Below, piece by piece: positions 23,818 through 33,204 of a stretch of 64,000 nt of DNA (position 1 is its first letter; each line of letters starts with the position of its first letter). The DNA is from Chryseobacterium luquanense. Lineage in GTDB: Bacteria; Bacteroidota; Bacteroidia; Flavobacteriales; Weeksellaceae. Under the pieces are notes generated by a model. That model saw nothing but the letters and a program-made list of their open reading frames with translations, had not been told where the DNA came from and searched no databases. Both the position numbers and the translations under genes were made by a program. The DNA lies in contig NZ_JAOVZV010000022.1 in assembly GCF_026460945.1 (NCBI RefSeq), forward strand, positions 1-64,000, read 5' to 3'.

Positions 23818-25218
23818 ATGGAAAATTTCAGACAGGAAAGCGATCTTCTCGGCGAATTAAATGTTCCGATTGGCGCTTATTATGGAGTTCAGACTCAAAG
23901 AGCGATTGATAATTTTAAAATTTCAGGACAGCTTTTATCATCATATCCAGAATTTATCAAAGGTTTGGCTTTCGTGAAGAAAGCGGCAGCAAAAACCAAT
24001 TATGAATTAGGACTTTTAGAAGAAGATTTATATTTTAAAATTGCAGAAACTTGTGATGAATTGATTGGCGGATTATTTCACAGCGAATTTCCGGTAGATA
24101 TGATTCAAGGTGGAGCAGGAACTTCGATTAATATGAATGCTAATGAAGTGATTGCCAATCGAGTTCTAGAAAAATTAGGGAAAAATAAAGGTGAATACGA
24201 ATTTTGTTCTCCAAACGATCATATTAATCTTTCTCAATCAACAAATGACGCTTATCCAACAGCAATCAAAATGGGATTGTTGCAGATGAACGAAACTTTA
24301 GTGAAAAAACTCCAAAGTATTGTTGAAGCTTTCCGTGAAAAAGGAAAGGAATTTCAGGATGTGATTAAAATGGGAAGAACTCAGCTTCAGGATGCGGTTC
24401 CAATGACGATGGGACAGGAATTTGAAGCTTTTGCAGCAACTTTGGAAGAAGATATTTCAAAATTAAATAATAACGCTAATCTTTTTGTTGAGGTTAATAT
24501 GGGCGCAACTGCGATTGGAACAGGAATTAATGCTCCAATTGGATATGCAATTCTTTGCGCTAAAAATTTGGCTGAAATTACCGGTTATCCTGTTGTTTCC
24601 GCACCAAATTTAGTTGAAGCAACTCCAGACACAGGTTCTTATGTGATTTATTCTTCTGCAATGAAACGTCTTGCCGTAAAATTATCAAAAATCTGTAATG
24701 ATTTAAGATTGCTGTCTTCTGGTCCAAGAGCTGGTTTGTCTGAAATAAATCTTCCCCCAATGCAGCCGGGTTCATCAATTATGCCTGGAAAAGTAAATCC
24801 TGTGATTCCGGAAGTAGTAAATCAGGTTTGTTTTAAAGTGATCGGAAACGATCTTACAGTGACTTTTGCAGCAGAAGCCGGACAATTGCAGTTAAATGTG
24901 ATGGAGCCGGTTCTTTCTCACGCAATCATGGAAAATATCCATTTTCTTTGTAATGCTTTAGATACACTTCGTGATAAATGTGTTATCGGAATTACCGCCA
25001 ATAAAGATGTTTGTCTGAATATGGTAAAACACAGCATCGGAATCGTAACCGCATTAAATCCTTATATTGGATACAAGCAATCTACAAAAATTGCAAAAGA
25101 AGCCTTGGAAACCGGTAAGAGTGTTTACAATTTGGTTCTCGAATATGCTTTGCTCTCACAGGAAAGTTTAGATGAAATTCTTGATCCTAAAAATATGCTC
25201 AAACCACACAATAAATAG
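23818..25218 (+). CDS. aspA: Aspartate ammonia-lyase
   Basis: The 466-residue protein belongs to the fumarase/aspartase superfamily. It has the aspartase-type N-terminus (RQESDLLGELNVP, YYGVQTQRAIDNF), the substrate-binding QGGAGTSINMNANEVIANR, SQSTNDAYPTA, and the signature loop GSSIMPGKVNPVIPE near residue 320 with the catalytic serine. It deaminates L-aspartate to fumarate and ammonia. Fumarases of the same superfamily are the alternative, but the overall motif set favours aspartase. Its 3' end lies 8 bp before the next gene, so the two may be co-transcribed. Confidence 0.93.
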   Translation: MENFRQESDLLGELNVPIGAYYGVQTQRAIDNFKISGQLLSSYPEFIKGLAFVKKAAAKTNYELGLLEEDLYFKIAETCDELIGGLFHSEFPVDMIQGGAGTSINMNANEVIANRVLEKLGKNKGEYEFCSPNDHINLSQSTNDAYPTAIKMGLLQMNETLVKKLQSIVEAFREKGKEFQDVIKMGRTQLQDAVPMTMGQEFEAFAATLEEDISKLNNNANLFVEVNMGATAIGTGINAPIGYAILCAKNLAEITGYPVVSAPNLVEATPDTGSYVIYSSAMKRLAVKLSKICNDLRLLSSGPRAGLSEINLPPMQPGSSIMPGKVNPVIPEVVNQVCFKVIGNDLTVTFAAEAGQLQLNVMEPVLSHAIMENIHFLCNALDTLRDKCVIGITANKDVCLNMVKHSIGIVTALNPYIGYKQSTKIAKEALETGKSVYNLVLEYALLSQESLDEILDPKNMLKPHNK

Positions 25219-25225
25219 TATTTCG

Positions 25226-26020
25226 GTGAGTAAAATAAAGAAAACTTTTCAGGCTTTACAAAATATTGCGCAGGAACCAAGTTTGCTCAATTTGGTAATT
25301 AATGACAATGAATCAAGAAAAAAAGAGTTTGTTGAAAAATATCCTCATTTAAAAAGTCTTCCGCAAATTGATTTTACAGATTTGGATGAAGATTTTGATG
25401 AAAGCGTTGACTTGGCATTTTTAGATGGAGGATCATTGCCTACAGATTTGGTCTTGCTGAAAACATTGGCGAAAGGCAAAAACAGTTACTTTGAAATCGG
25501 AACCTGGAGAGGAGAAAGTGTTTGGAATATTGCTAAAATCATTAATGACTGCACAACTTTTAATCTCTCGAAAGAAGAAATAAATACATTAGGTTTAGAT
25601 AAAAGATATGCTGAACTGCATGGAATTATATCTAAAAAAAATCCTGATATTCTTCATTTGGAAGGGAATTCTAAAACTTTTGATTTTCAAGATTTAAATA
25701 AAAAATATGATTTGATTTTCATTGATGGAGATCACTCGTATGAAATGGTAAAAAATGATACCGAAAAGGTGTTTGAAAATCTTGTGCACGAAAATTCGGT
25801 TGTTGTTTGGCACGATTACGCATTCAATCCTGAAAAAGTACGATATGAAGTTTTCAAAGGAATTTTAGATGGATTGCCAACAGAATTTCATTCAAAAATA
25901 TATCATGTTGCCAATACAATGTGCGCAGTTTATATAAAAGAAAATTTTACAACAAAAGAATTTGAAGAGTTGAAAAGTCCTGATTTTCTTTTTGAAGTAA
26001 ATTTAAAAATTAAGAAATAA
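25226..26020 (+). CDS. Class I SAM-dependent methyltransferase
   Basis: I place the start at the GTG at 25226 (SKIKKTFQAL follows), giving 264 residues. A longer frame from ATG 25172 would overlap aspA by 47 bases and add residues without family character. The Rossmann core shows SYFEIGTWRGESVWNIAKI (SAM-binding motif I, ~91-109), then DLIFIDGDHSYEMVKNDTEK and VVVWHDYAF, the pattern of methyltransferase family 24-like enzymes with a metal-binding Asp. The adjacent glycosyltransferases suggest methylation of a glycan. Substrate unknown. Confidence 0.8.
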   Translation: MSKIKKTFQALQNIAQEPSLLNLVINDNESRKKEFVEKYPHLKSLPQIDFTDLDEDFDESVDLAFLDGGSLPTDLVLLKTLAKGKNSYFEIGTWRGESVWNIAKIINDCTTFNLSKEEINTLGLDKRYAELHGIISKKNPDILHLEGNSKTFDFQDLNKKYDLIFIDGDHSYEMVKNDTEKVFENLVHENSVVVWHDYAFNPEKVRYEVFKGILDGLPTEFHSKIYHVANTMCAVYIKENFTTKEFEELKSPDFLFEVNLKIKK

Positions 26021-26021
26021 G

Positions 26022-26876
26022 TTGAGGTTTTTAATCATAATTCCTGCTCACAACGAGGAAAATAATCTTCCGTTTACTTTAGATTCTTTAAAGCAACAAA
26101 GTTTTAAGGATTTTAAAGTTGTGGTTGTAAATGACGGGTCTACTGACGGAACTTCGAAAGTAATTAAAAAATATACTGAAACTGATGCTAGATTTGAAAC
26201 CATAAATCTTCAAAAATCTTCACATCAACCGGGTTCAAAGGTCGTTGCAGCTTTCAAAAACGGATTGCAGACTCAGGATTTTAATGACTTTGACATCATC
26301 TGTAAGTTTGATTCAGATATTATTTTAGAAACAAATTATCTGCAAACTGTTGCAAATGCTTTTATTGAAAATCCAGATTACGGTTTGGTTGGTGGACTTT
26401 TATATGTTGAAAAAAACGGAGGATGGGTTTACGAAGGGAACTCCAATAAACATCATGTTCGCGGTCCGATGAAAGCCTACAGAAAAGAATGTTTTCTGCA
26501 AATGGGTGGTTTGCGTGAAACTTTAGGTTGGGATAATATCGATGCCATTTTGTTGCAGAATTTAGGCTGGAAAGAGGTGGTTTTATCTGAATTACATGTC
26601 AAATTAATCAAAGTAAAAGGAGCGGACTATACGATAAAACCTGCTGATTATTATGGAAGATATTTTTATTTTTTAGGGTTGAATCGATTTCTAACGTATG
26701 TTGCCTCTGCAAAAGAAGCAATGAAAATAAAATCGCCTTCGTTTCTGTTTCAAATCATTAGTTCTTACGAAAAATGTAAATCTCAAAATCTTGAACTGAA
26801 AATTTCTAAAGACGAACAAAAAGTGATTAACCAACAACGCTGGAATCAGTTTAAAAAGAAATGGTTTAAGATATAA
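26022..26876 (+). CDS. Family 2 glycosyltransferase
   Basis: This reads from a TTG start directly after the stop of the previous gene (1-base gap); no ATG fits. The 284-residue protein begins LIIIPAHNEENNLPFTLDSL and has VVVVNDGSTDGT and the DIICKFDSDIIL segment, which is the DXD-like metal site. The later GLRETLGWDNIDAILLQNLGW is typical of GT2 enzymes. It has no membrane segments. It transfers a sugar from a nucleotide-sugar to an envelope glycan in the cytoplasm. It probably works with the neighbouring methyltransferase and glycosyltransferase. Confidence 0.88.
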   Translation: MRFLIIIPAHNEENNLPFTLDSLKQQSFKDFKVVVVNDGSTDGTSKVIKKYTETDARFETINLQKSSHQPGSKVVAAFKNGLQTQDFNDFDIICKFDSDIILETNYLQTVANAFIENPDYGLVGGLLYVEKNGGWVYEGNSNKHHVRGPMKAYRKECFLQMGGLRETLGWDNIDAILLQNLGWKEVVLSELHVKLIKVKGADYTIKPADYYGRYFYFLGLNRFLTYVASAKEAMKIKSPSFLFQIISSYEKCKSQNLELKISKDEQKVINQQRWNQFKKKWFKI

Positions 26877-26881
26877 TTCAA

Positions 26882-26940
26882 TAGGAAAGGGCTTTAACCC
26901 GTTTTCAAAAAAAGAATAATTCCAACGGCTTTAGCCAAAA
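26882..26940. repeat. Short intergenic element with ggctttaacccg and ggctttagcc motifs
   Basis: Two similar motifs (gggctttaaccc at 26889-26900 and cggctttagcc near 26926-26936) flank an A-rich spacer. Such paired elements are recurrent between genes in Chryseobacterium-like genomes as far as I recall. It separates two co-directional glycosyltransferase genes. Confidence 0.4.
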
Positions 26941-26957
26941 CTTATAACTCAAAAAGT

Positions 26958-27986
26958 TTGAAAAAAATAGCCTACATAGAAATTGATACTCATTCAGAAA
27001 TTGCAGCAGATTTTATGGATTTAATGGAAGATTCAAAAGAATTTTCTGTGGATTATTATTTTTCAGAGAAGATTAAAAAGCAAATTCATGAAAGTAATGA
27101 AAATGTTTTTTTGTCGGATAACTCGATGATTTTAGATCAGTTAGTAACGAAGAAATATGATTTGGTTATAATCGGAACTGTTCACCGTTATTTCAATACT
27201 TTTTTAAATATTACTCAGAGATATAAAACTGCAGTTATTGTTCATAATCTTAATTTTTCTAAAGTTTCAAAATCGGAATTAATTAAAAATATTTTTAAAG
27301 AAGATGTTCTCTACCGGCTGAAATTATGGTGGAAAGAAGGTTTGTTTAATTCTTCGAAAGTTTACAGAAGCACAAGTCAGCTTTGGGTCTTAGATAAAGA
27401 ATTTTCATCATCAGAATATCAATTTTTACCACTTTTTTATTCTAAAGAATTTGTTCAGAATAAAAATGAAAAACTAACAGTTGTAATTCCTGGAGGAGTT
27501 TCTCAAAAAAGACGTGATTATAACCATGTTTTAGATATAATTCAAAAATCTGAAGGCGTTGAGAATATTGACTTTGTTTTTCTTGGAAAAGCAAAAGGTG
27601 AGGAGCTTGAGAATATTAAAAAGATTGCAGAGGAATTTAATCTAATATACTTTACAGAAAGAGTTTCGCAGGAAGATTTTGAAATTTGGATGAAAAAAGC
27701 AGATGTTCTTTGGTGTCCGATTCAGCAGAAAACAGAGTTTTTTAGTCAGGAAGAAATCTATGGTTCAACAAAAATGACGGGGAATATTGGTGATGCGATC
27801 AAATTCGGTAAAGCAGCTGTTTTTCCTAAAAACTATTCTTCAAAGCTTGAATTTATTGTTCCTGAAAAAGAAAATATTATTCAACAATTTAATGAGTTAA
27901 AAGATCATCAATTTGATTTTCAGAAAGATTATAGCAAAAAAATGGTTCTTGAGAATTTAGAACAATTGCTAATTCGACTTATTTAA
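26958..27986 (+). CDS. Putative glycosyltransferase (GT-B-like)
   Basis: The 342-residue frame starts at a TTG (KKIAYIEIDTHSEI follows). The N-terminal half has a Rossmann-like beginning and YDLVIIGTVHRYF. The second half has TVVIPGGVSQKRRDYNHVL, DFVFLGKAKGEELE and a C-terminal MTGNIGDAIKFGKAAVFP, a pattern of retaining GT-B enzymes where the nucleotide sugar sits. The family could not be named from sequence alone. Its 3' end overlaps the converging flippase gene by 8 bases. Likely role: assembly of a surface polysaccharide. Confidence 0.7.
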   Translation: MKKIAYIEIDTHSEIAADFMDLMEDSKEFSVDYYFSEKIKKQIHESNENVFLSDNSMILDQLVTKKYDLVIIGTVHRYFNTFLNITQRYKTAVIVHNLNFSKVSKSELIKNIFKEDVLYRLKLWWKEGLFNSSKVYRSTSQLWVLDKEFSSSEYQFLPLFYSKEFVQNKNEKLTVVIPGGVSQKRRDYNHVLDIIQKSEGVENIDFVFLGKAKGEELENIKKIAEEFNLIYFTERVSQEDFEIWMKKADVLWCPIQQKTEFFSQEEIYGSTKMTGNIGDAIKFGKAAVFPKNYSSKLEFIVPEKENIIQQFNELKDHQFDFQKDYSKKMVLENLEQLLIRLI

Positions 27987-29457
27987 ATTTAAGAATACTT
28001 TTGATAAATTTCATGTTGATATACTGTTCTATAGGAAAGATTTTTGTGAAATGATTTCCAATAAAAATCAACAATAAAACAACGGCTGGTTTGTATATTA
28101 AATTGATAAAATGATTCTCAAAAGCAGGTAAAACAATCGCCACCGTTAAAGCTAAAGTACAGATAATTGAAACAAAAATCATTTCAATTGATAAAGGTGA
28201 AACTTTAAACATAAAATAATTGAAAGCAATTTTAATGACATTATAAGTGGTTAAAGAAATTGCCGTCGACAAAGCAATTCCTACCAATTGCAGATCTGTA
28301 TTTTTAATGAAATAATAGTTTAATCCGATAGTCAATCCGGCTAATAAAAGCATTACCAAGATATTAAATCTATAGTATTTTGAAAGCGAAATAATGTTTC
28401 CGTTAAAGCCGGTTGCTAAATCTACTAAAACTGCAGATCCCCAAATCCAGATTACGGGTTCATATTCTCTCAATAGCACTCCTTTTTTAGGCATAAAATG
28501 AGCTAAATAGGGAAATCCAACCATGATACAGGAAAATAAAACTGCTCCCAAAAAATACAATGTAAGCGATGTCTTTTTGTGAAACCTGTCTAATTCCAGC
28601 ATATCTCCATCCGCAAGATTTTTTCTGATAATTGGCGCAGAAATATTAAATAATCCCAGCTGTGGAATAGAAATAAGGGAAATTAATGCGTAAAGTGTGG
28701 CATAGATTCCGTTTTCTTCCATTCCGAGATATTCGCCGATCATAAAGCTGTTGATGGCAAGATAATTTCCGAACGTACCTAAAAATCCGAAGAAACTATA
28801 GTTGAAAAATTCTTTCCAGAAATCGTCTTTTTTGAAATATTCTGTTGAGAAATCAAATTGTATTTTTTCTAACCGATTGGTGTAAACAATATATCCAGTA
28901 AGCATTAAAGCAAACATTCCAAAGAAAAATGCAAACGCAATTTTTTCGGAAAGTAAAGCATAATAGAATAAACAAAAAGCTCCAAGATTGGCGATTTTAG
29001 GTAAAAGATTGTCAAAAATATTGGAAACAACAATTCGTTTAAAATTGGAGGTGTACTTATTGAAAATAGCACAAAATGACAATAATAAAACTAATGGCAG
29101 AATGATTTCTTTAATTTTCCAGGCTTGAGTATTAACAAATTTTGGAAAAATATAAGGCAGAATAAAAAATACAATAGCAAAAATCACAAAATTAATCACC
29201 ATTGCCAACAAAGAAAGCGAGAGCATATTTTGATTTTTGCCGTCTTCTTTTACTTTACCGAAAAATTTTACATTTGAATAAGAGATTCCTAAAACCACAA
29301 ATGGGACAAGCATTTCTGCGGTAGGTAAAATATATCTGAGTTTTCCGTAGAATTCAAAATCATGTGGAAAAATAAATATCGCAGAAATCATTCCTATGAA
29401 AACACCAATGTATCCTATAATCGAATACTTAAAACCCTGCCTTGCAACTACGCTCAT
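27979..29457 (-). CDS. Oligosaccharide flippase family membrane protein (Wzx-like)
   Basis: The 492-residue protein has about 12-14 hydrophobic segments and the MATE/MOP-superfamily look of Wzx flippases (IGYIGVFIGMISAIFIFP at the start, FGFLGTFGNYLAINSFMIGEY in the middle, ISLISIPQLGLFNISAPII). It would move lipid-linked oligosaccharides across the inner membrane. It lies 9 bp downstream of the FkbM methyltransferase gene in the same direction, so they form a two-gene unit convergent with the glycosyltransferases. Confidence 0.85.
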   Translation of the reverse strand: MSVVARQGFKYSIIGYIGVFIGMISAIFIFPHDFEFYGKLRYILPTAEMLVPFVVLGISYSNVKFFGKVKEDGKNQNMLSLSLLAMVINFVIFAIVFFILPYIFPKFVNTQAWKIKEIILPLVLLLSFCAIFNKYTSNFKRIVVSNIFDNLLPKIANLGAFCLFYYALLSEKIAFAFFFGMFALMLTGYIVYTNRLEKIQFDFSTEYFKKDDFWKEFFNYSFFGFLGTFGNYLAINSFMIGEYLGMEENGIYATLYALISLISIPQLGLFNISAPIIRKNLADGDMLELDRFHKKTSLTLYFLGAVLFSCIMVGFPYLAHFMPKKGVLLREYEPVIWIWGSAVLVDLATGFNGNIISLSKYYRFNILVMLLLAGLTIGLNYYFIKNTDLQLVGIALSTAISLTTYNVIKIAFNYFMFKVSPLSIEMIFVSIICTLALTVAIVLPAFENHFINLIYKPAVVLLLIFIGNHFTKIFPIEQYINMKFIKSILKFK

Positions 29458-29466
29458 ACTTAAATT

Positions 29467-30261
29467 TTAGATGTTTTTAGGAAGGAAAATAATGTTGTTG
29501 ATGTATTCGGTTTTATTTTTTTCGTCGCTGATATTTTTAAGTAATATTTCTTCGGTTAATTTTTCAAGGGTGAAAGTTTTTCGGTTAAGATAATGGGCTC
29601 CAAAACCCCAGTTTTCAACTTCGGAAATTTCGTTCCAGATGGGTTGTTCATGATGTCTCTGTTCCATTTCAACCATTAAAGTCGGCTTAAATTTTTGAAT
29701 CGTCTCTTTTCCGCCAAAAAGGGTTTTCATTTCATTTCCTTCTACATCGATTTTGATGAAATCAATCTTGCTGACTTTTTTAGATTTCGTCCAATCATCC
29801 AGTTTTACTACTTCTACAGTTTCTGTATAGCTGTTTTCTTCGCCTTTTTCTTTGTAAGAAGTATTGAGCGTTCCTCTTGAAGCAACCATTTTTCCTTTAA
29901 TGATTGGAACTTTAAATTTTGCTGTTGTATTTTCATCTGAAAGTGCAACGGAAGAAATATTCATCGATGGAAAAAGTCTCTTCAGTCGGATGTTGAGTTT
30001 CTTATTAGGCTCAAAAGCAAAAATACTCTTGTGATTCAGCTTGTTTTCAAACTGATAAAGGAACGTTCCCACGTTTGCTCCGATGTCGAAAATTACAGCG
30101 TCGTTTTGTAAATATTCTTTAATCCAAACCAATTCCGGTTCTACATTTCGCCCTGAAAAATTTTCTTTCGTAAGGTTTTTTAAACTTTTAAAATACCTTT
30201 GTTTGTAAAAACTTGGACTGATATACTGTAGTTTTTCGGCTAATTGTTGGTATAAAGACAT
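29467..30261 (-). CDS. FkbM family methyltransferase
   Basis: The 264-residue protein has the SAM-binding motif VIFDIGANVGTFLYQF (~55-70), SIFAFEPNKKLNIRLKRLF and the FkbM signature KIDFIKIDVEGNEMKTLFGG with DVEG near residue 173. FkbM enzymes O-methylate small molecules or sugars. Together with the adjoining flippase and the nearby glycosyltransferases it fits methylation of an exopolysaccharide or lipopolysaccharide sugar. There is no signal peptide. Confidence 0.88.
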   Translation of the reverse strand: MSLYQQLAEKLQYISPSFYKQRYFKSLKNLTKENFSGRNVEPELVWIKEYLQNDAVIFDIGANVGTFLYQFENKLNHKSIFAFEPNKKLNIRLKRLFPSMNISSVALSDENTTAKFKVPIIKGKMVASRGTLNTSYKEKGEENSYTETVEVVKLDDWTKSKKVSKIDFIKIDVEGNEMKTLFGGKETIQKFKPTLMVEMEQRHHEQPIWNEISEVENWGFGAHYLNRKTFTLEKLTEEILLKNISDEKNKTEYINNIIFLPKNI

Positions 30262-30364
30262 GTGTGATTATTTGACGACCAGCAAAGGTAATGAAAAATG
30301 TTAAATTGCTGTTAAAAAATCATAATTGTAATGGATTGATTAGCAGTAATAACTTGGCTATTGT

Positions 30365-31042
30365 CTAATTTTGAGTATTTAAAATTGGAGTGTCAAGAAA
30401 ATCATTCAAAGGTTTTGCAGCTTCAAATATTTTTGAGACATTTTTTACTGCATTTTTATCCATTAAATCTTTATTGGTGATAGGATGAACACCAATGAAA
30501 CTTTTCAGTTTTAAAAAATCTGCCGTGGGATCTTCTTTTTCAAAACCTTGCGGAACGTTTTTAAGCTTGTGTTCTGGATCAAGTTCACCATAATATTTTT
30601 TGAAATCTTTGTCTTCGACAGTTTTTAGAAAATCATCTTTAAATAAAGAAATTTCTTTTCTGATTTCTTTTAAAATAGGAGCGTCGGGTAAATAAATTCC
30701 GCTTCCCAAAAATGATTTTCCGGATTCTACATGTAAATAAAATCCTGATTTGGAATTCATTTTTCCCATTCCCAAAGAGGCTCCGAAATAGGTTTTATAT
30801 GGAGTTTTGTCTTTTGAAAATCTGGTATCACGATAAATTCTTAGTAAAGATTTCTTAGCATCAAGTTTTAAAATACTTTCATCAAATTTTCCCATCTCAG
30901 CAATTAGTTCTTCCACAAAATCCTGAAAATCTGATTGTGCTTCCAGAAAAAGATTTTTATTTTCATTAAACCAATCTCTGTTGTTGTTTTTCTCAATTAA
31001 TTTTAGAAAATCGAATATTTTTCCTGAAAGCTGAGATGCCAT
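30365..31042 (-). CDS. DUF2461 domain-containing protein
   Basis: The 225-residue protein matches DUF2461 along its whole length: FLKLIEKNNNRDWFNENKN at the start, LRIYRDTRFSKDKTPYKTYFGA (~68-90), GFYLHVESGKSFLGSGIYLPD, and the C-terminal region. This family (TIGR02453) is widespread, without signal peptide, and has no established function. It stands alone. Confidence 0.88.
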   Translation of the reverse strand: MASQLSGKIFDFLKLIEKNNNRDWFNENKNLFLEAQSDFQDFVEELIAEMGKFDESILKLDAKKSLLRIYRDTRFSKDKTPYKTYFGASLGMGKMNSKSGFYLHVESGKSFLGSGIYLPDAPILKEIRKEISLFKDDFLKTVEDKDFKKYYGELDPEHKLKNVPQGFEKEDPTADFLKLKSFIGVHPITNKDLMDKNAVKNVSKIFEAAKPLNDFLDTPILNTQN

Positions 31043-31265
31043 ATTTTATATTTTACTCAAATGTAAATAATATTATTGAAAATCGATTCTTGTAAAAATT
31101 TCAATCATTCATAATTATTACTATGGAAAATGTATAATTCAATAAGATTAATTAATGTTGAAAAATTTTTAAATTAAAAATAAAAAAGATGTAGTTTTTT
31201 TGTTTAAATATAAAAATGATTAAGGTTTTCTAAAATAAAATTATCAATTCGTTAATATTACATAA

Positions 31266-31295
31266 TTGAGTATTCAGAAAAAAGTTATATATTTG
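31266..31295 (+). promoter_or_regulatory. Bacteroidota-type promoter of the DEAD-box helicase gene
   Basis: TTG at 31266-31268, a 19-base spacer and TATATTTG at 31288-31295 match both consensus elements exactly. The ATG is 22 bases further on. Confidence 0.75.
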
Positions 31296-31316
31296 CAAAA
31301 AATTTTATAATATTTA

Positions 31317-33044
31317 ATGAATTTATTTACGGAGTCCAATTTAAGTCCTGATATTCTTAAGGCCGTTGGCGAACTGGGTTACGAAAGCCCGACAGAAATC
31401 CAAAAACAGACTATCCCTTTCATTCTTTCAGATATTCGCGATCTAATCGCACTTGCGCAGACAGGGACAGGCAAAACAGCAGCGTTTTCGCTTCCGATTT
31501 TGGATATGATTGACGATACGAGTCGCAAAATCCAATTTTTGGTGCTTTGTCCGACGCGAGAACTATGTCTTCAAATTGCAAAAGACATAAAAAATTACAC
31601 GAAATACATGCCGAACATTAAATCTACAGCGGTTTATGGAGGGAGCAGTATTATGGATCAAATGCGTTCTTTAAAGGAAAAACCGCAAATTATTGTAGGT
31701 ACTCCTGGAAGAGTGATTGATTTGATTAACAGAAAAGCATTAGACTTTTCAGCAATTCACTGGTTGGTTTTAGATGAAGCAGATGAAATGCTTTCTATGG
31801 GTTTCAAAGACGAATTGGAAACAATTATGAGAGAAACTCCAGAAACGAAACAAACTTTCTTGTTCTCGGCAACGATGAGCAAAGAAGTGGAGAGAATTTC
31901 TAAAAATTATTTGACAAACCCTCACAGAATTTCTGTTGGTTCTATTAACGAAGTTAAAAAGAATATCAAGCATGAATATTATGTAGCTGGTTATCGTAAT
32001 AAAAAGGAGGCGTTGAAGAGATTGATAGATTCAAACCCTAATCAATATTCAATTATTTTCTGTAGAACAAGAATGGAAACTCAGGAAGTTGCCGATTTCT
32101 TGATGCAGAATGGTTATGCAGCAGATGCTCTTCATGGTGATCTTTCTCAAGCGCAGAGAGATACGGTAATGAAGAAATTCAGACTGAAAAATATCGATAT
32201 CTTAGTAGCGACAGATGTTGCAGCGAGAGGTTTGGATGTAGATTCATTAACTCACGTTGTGCATTTCTCTTTACCGGATGATCCTGAAGTATTTGTTCAC
32301 AGAAGTGGTAGAACAGGTAGAGCAGGAAAAGACGGTATCTCAATTTCTTTAATTAAACCTGAAGAAAGTAGAAAATTAAAGCAGATTAAGTCCGTTACTA
32401 AAATTGAAATCACAGAATCTAGAATTCCTACAGGAGAAGATATTATAAAAGCTCAGGTTGCAGGAGTTTTTGAAAACTTACTAGAAGTTCACGAGGATTA
32501 TTTTGATTTTAATGATTCTTTAATTCCTGATCTTTCAGCGTTTACAAAAGAAGAATTGGTGCACAAATTACTTCAGTTCCAATTAAAAGATCTTGCTTTG
32601 TATTACAAAGACAGACAAGATTTGTCTGAGCAGAAAATGAGCAACAGAGATGATGACAGAGGAGGAAGAGATCGTGACAGAGGAAGAGACCGTGACAGAG
32701 GAAGAGATCGAGATCGTGATAGAGGACCAAGAGGAGATCGTGACGGAAGAAGCGACAGAGGCAGAGGAGATCGTGGTGGGAAACCAAGACAGAGAGACGA
32801 AAACATGACTAGATTTTTCTTCAACCTTGGTAAAAAAGACCAATTGAAAAAGCTGGACGTTTTAGAAATCATCAATAAAGCTACTTCCAGCAAAGGAAGT
32901 AAGAGAGCGGAAATCGGTAACATCGAAATCCTTGAGAAATTCTCATTCTTTGAGATTGAAAAATCTTACAAAAATGAGCTTTTAGGAAATATTTCTTCAA
33001 TGAAATTCAAAGGAAAAGACATGAGAGCTGAAGAAGCGAACTGA
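31317..33044 (+). CDS. DEAD-box ATP-dependent RNA helicase, DeaD/CsdA-like
   Basis: The 575-residue protein has the Q motif (YESPTEIQKQTIPF), Walker A AQTGTGKTAAF, PTRELCLQ, the DEAD box VLDEADEMLSMGF, SATM and HRSGRTGRAG. A charged Arg-Asp-Gly-rich linker (~440-500, repeats of RDRGRDRD) follows, then a DbpA-type RNA-binding domain near the C-terminus (MTRFFFNLGKKDQLKKLDVL). This architecture fits the DeaD/CsdA group involved in ribosome assembly and mRNA turnover at low temperature. Downstream DUF47 and PiT genes are separated by a terminator. The low-complexity linker is coded by a purine-rich repeat, which explains the antisense ORFs seen there. Confidence 0.92.
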   Translation: MNLFTESNLSPDILKAVGELGYESPTEIQKQTIPFILSDIRDLIALAQTGTGKTAAFSLPILDMIDDTSRKIQFLVLCPTRELCLQIAKDIKNYTKYMPNIKSTAVYGGSSIMDQMRSLKEKPQIIVGTPGRVIDLINRKALDFSAIHWLVLDEADEMLSMGFKDELETIMRETPETKQTFLFSATMSKEVERISKNYLTNPHRISVGSINEVKKNIKHEYYVAGYRNKKEALKRLIDSNPNQYSIIFCRTRMETQEVADFLMQNGYAADALHGDLSQAQRDTVMKKFRLKNIDILVATDVAARGLDVDSLTHVVHFSLPDDPEVFVHRSGRTGRAGKDGISISLIKPEESRKLKQIKSVTKIEITESRIPTGEDIIKAQVAGVFENLLEVHEDYFDFNDSLIPDLSAFTKEELVHKLLQFQLKDLALYYKDRQDLSEQKMSNRDDDRGGRDRDRGRDRDRGRDRDRDRGPRGDRDGRSDRGRGDRGGKPRQRDENMTRFFFNLGKKDQLKKLDVLEIINKATSSKGSKRAEIGNIEILEKFSFFEIEKSYKNELLGNISSMKFKGKDMRAEEAN

Positions 33045-33065
33045 TTTTATTCTTAAAACATATTC

Positions 33066-33092
33066 AAGCCGGCAATTTTTGTCGGCTTTTTT
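33066..33092 (+). terminator. Intrinsic terminator after the helicase gene
   Basis: aagccggca (33066-33074) pairs with tgtcggctt (33080-33088), 9 pairs with one wobble, followed by six T. Confidence 0.85.
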
Positions 33093-33204
33093 GTTGTTTC
33101 ATGTGAACAAATATTACTTCAATGTGAACAAAAATTAACGCGGGAAGCTTTTTGGTAAGATGGTTTTTTAGGAAATTTGCACACGAAATTATAAATACTA
33201 TAAA

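Noticed and set aside
32542..32923. Antisense frames rich in Ser, Leu, Arg and His opposite the helicase linker
   Set aside because: They arise from the repetitive Arg-Asp-Gly codons of the helicase gene and have low-complexity composition.
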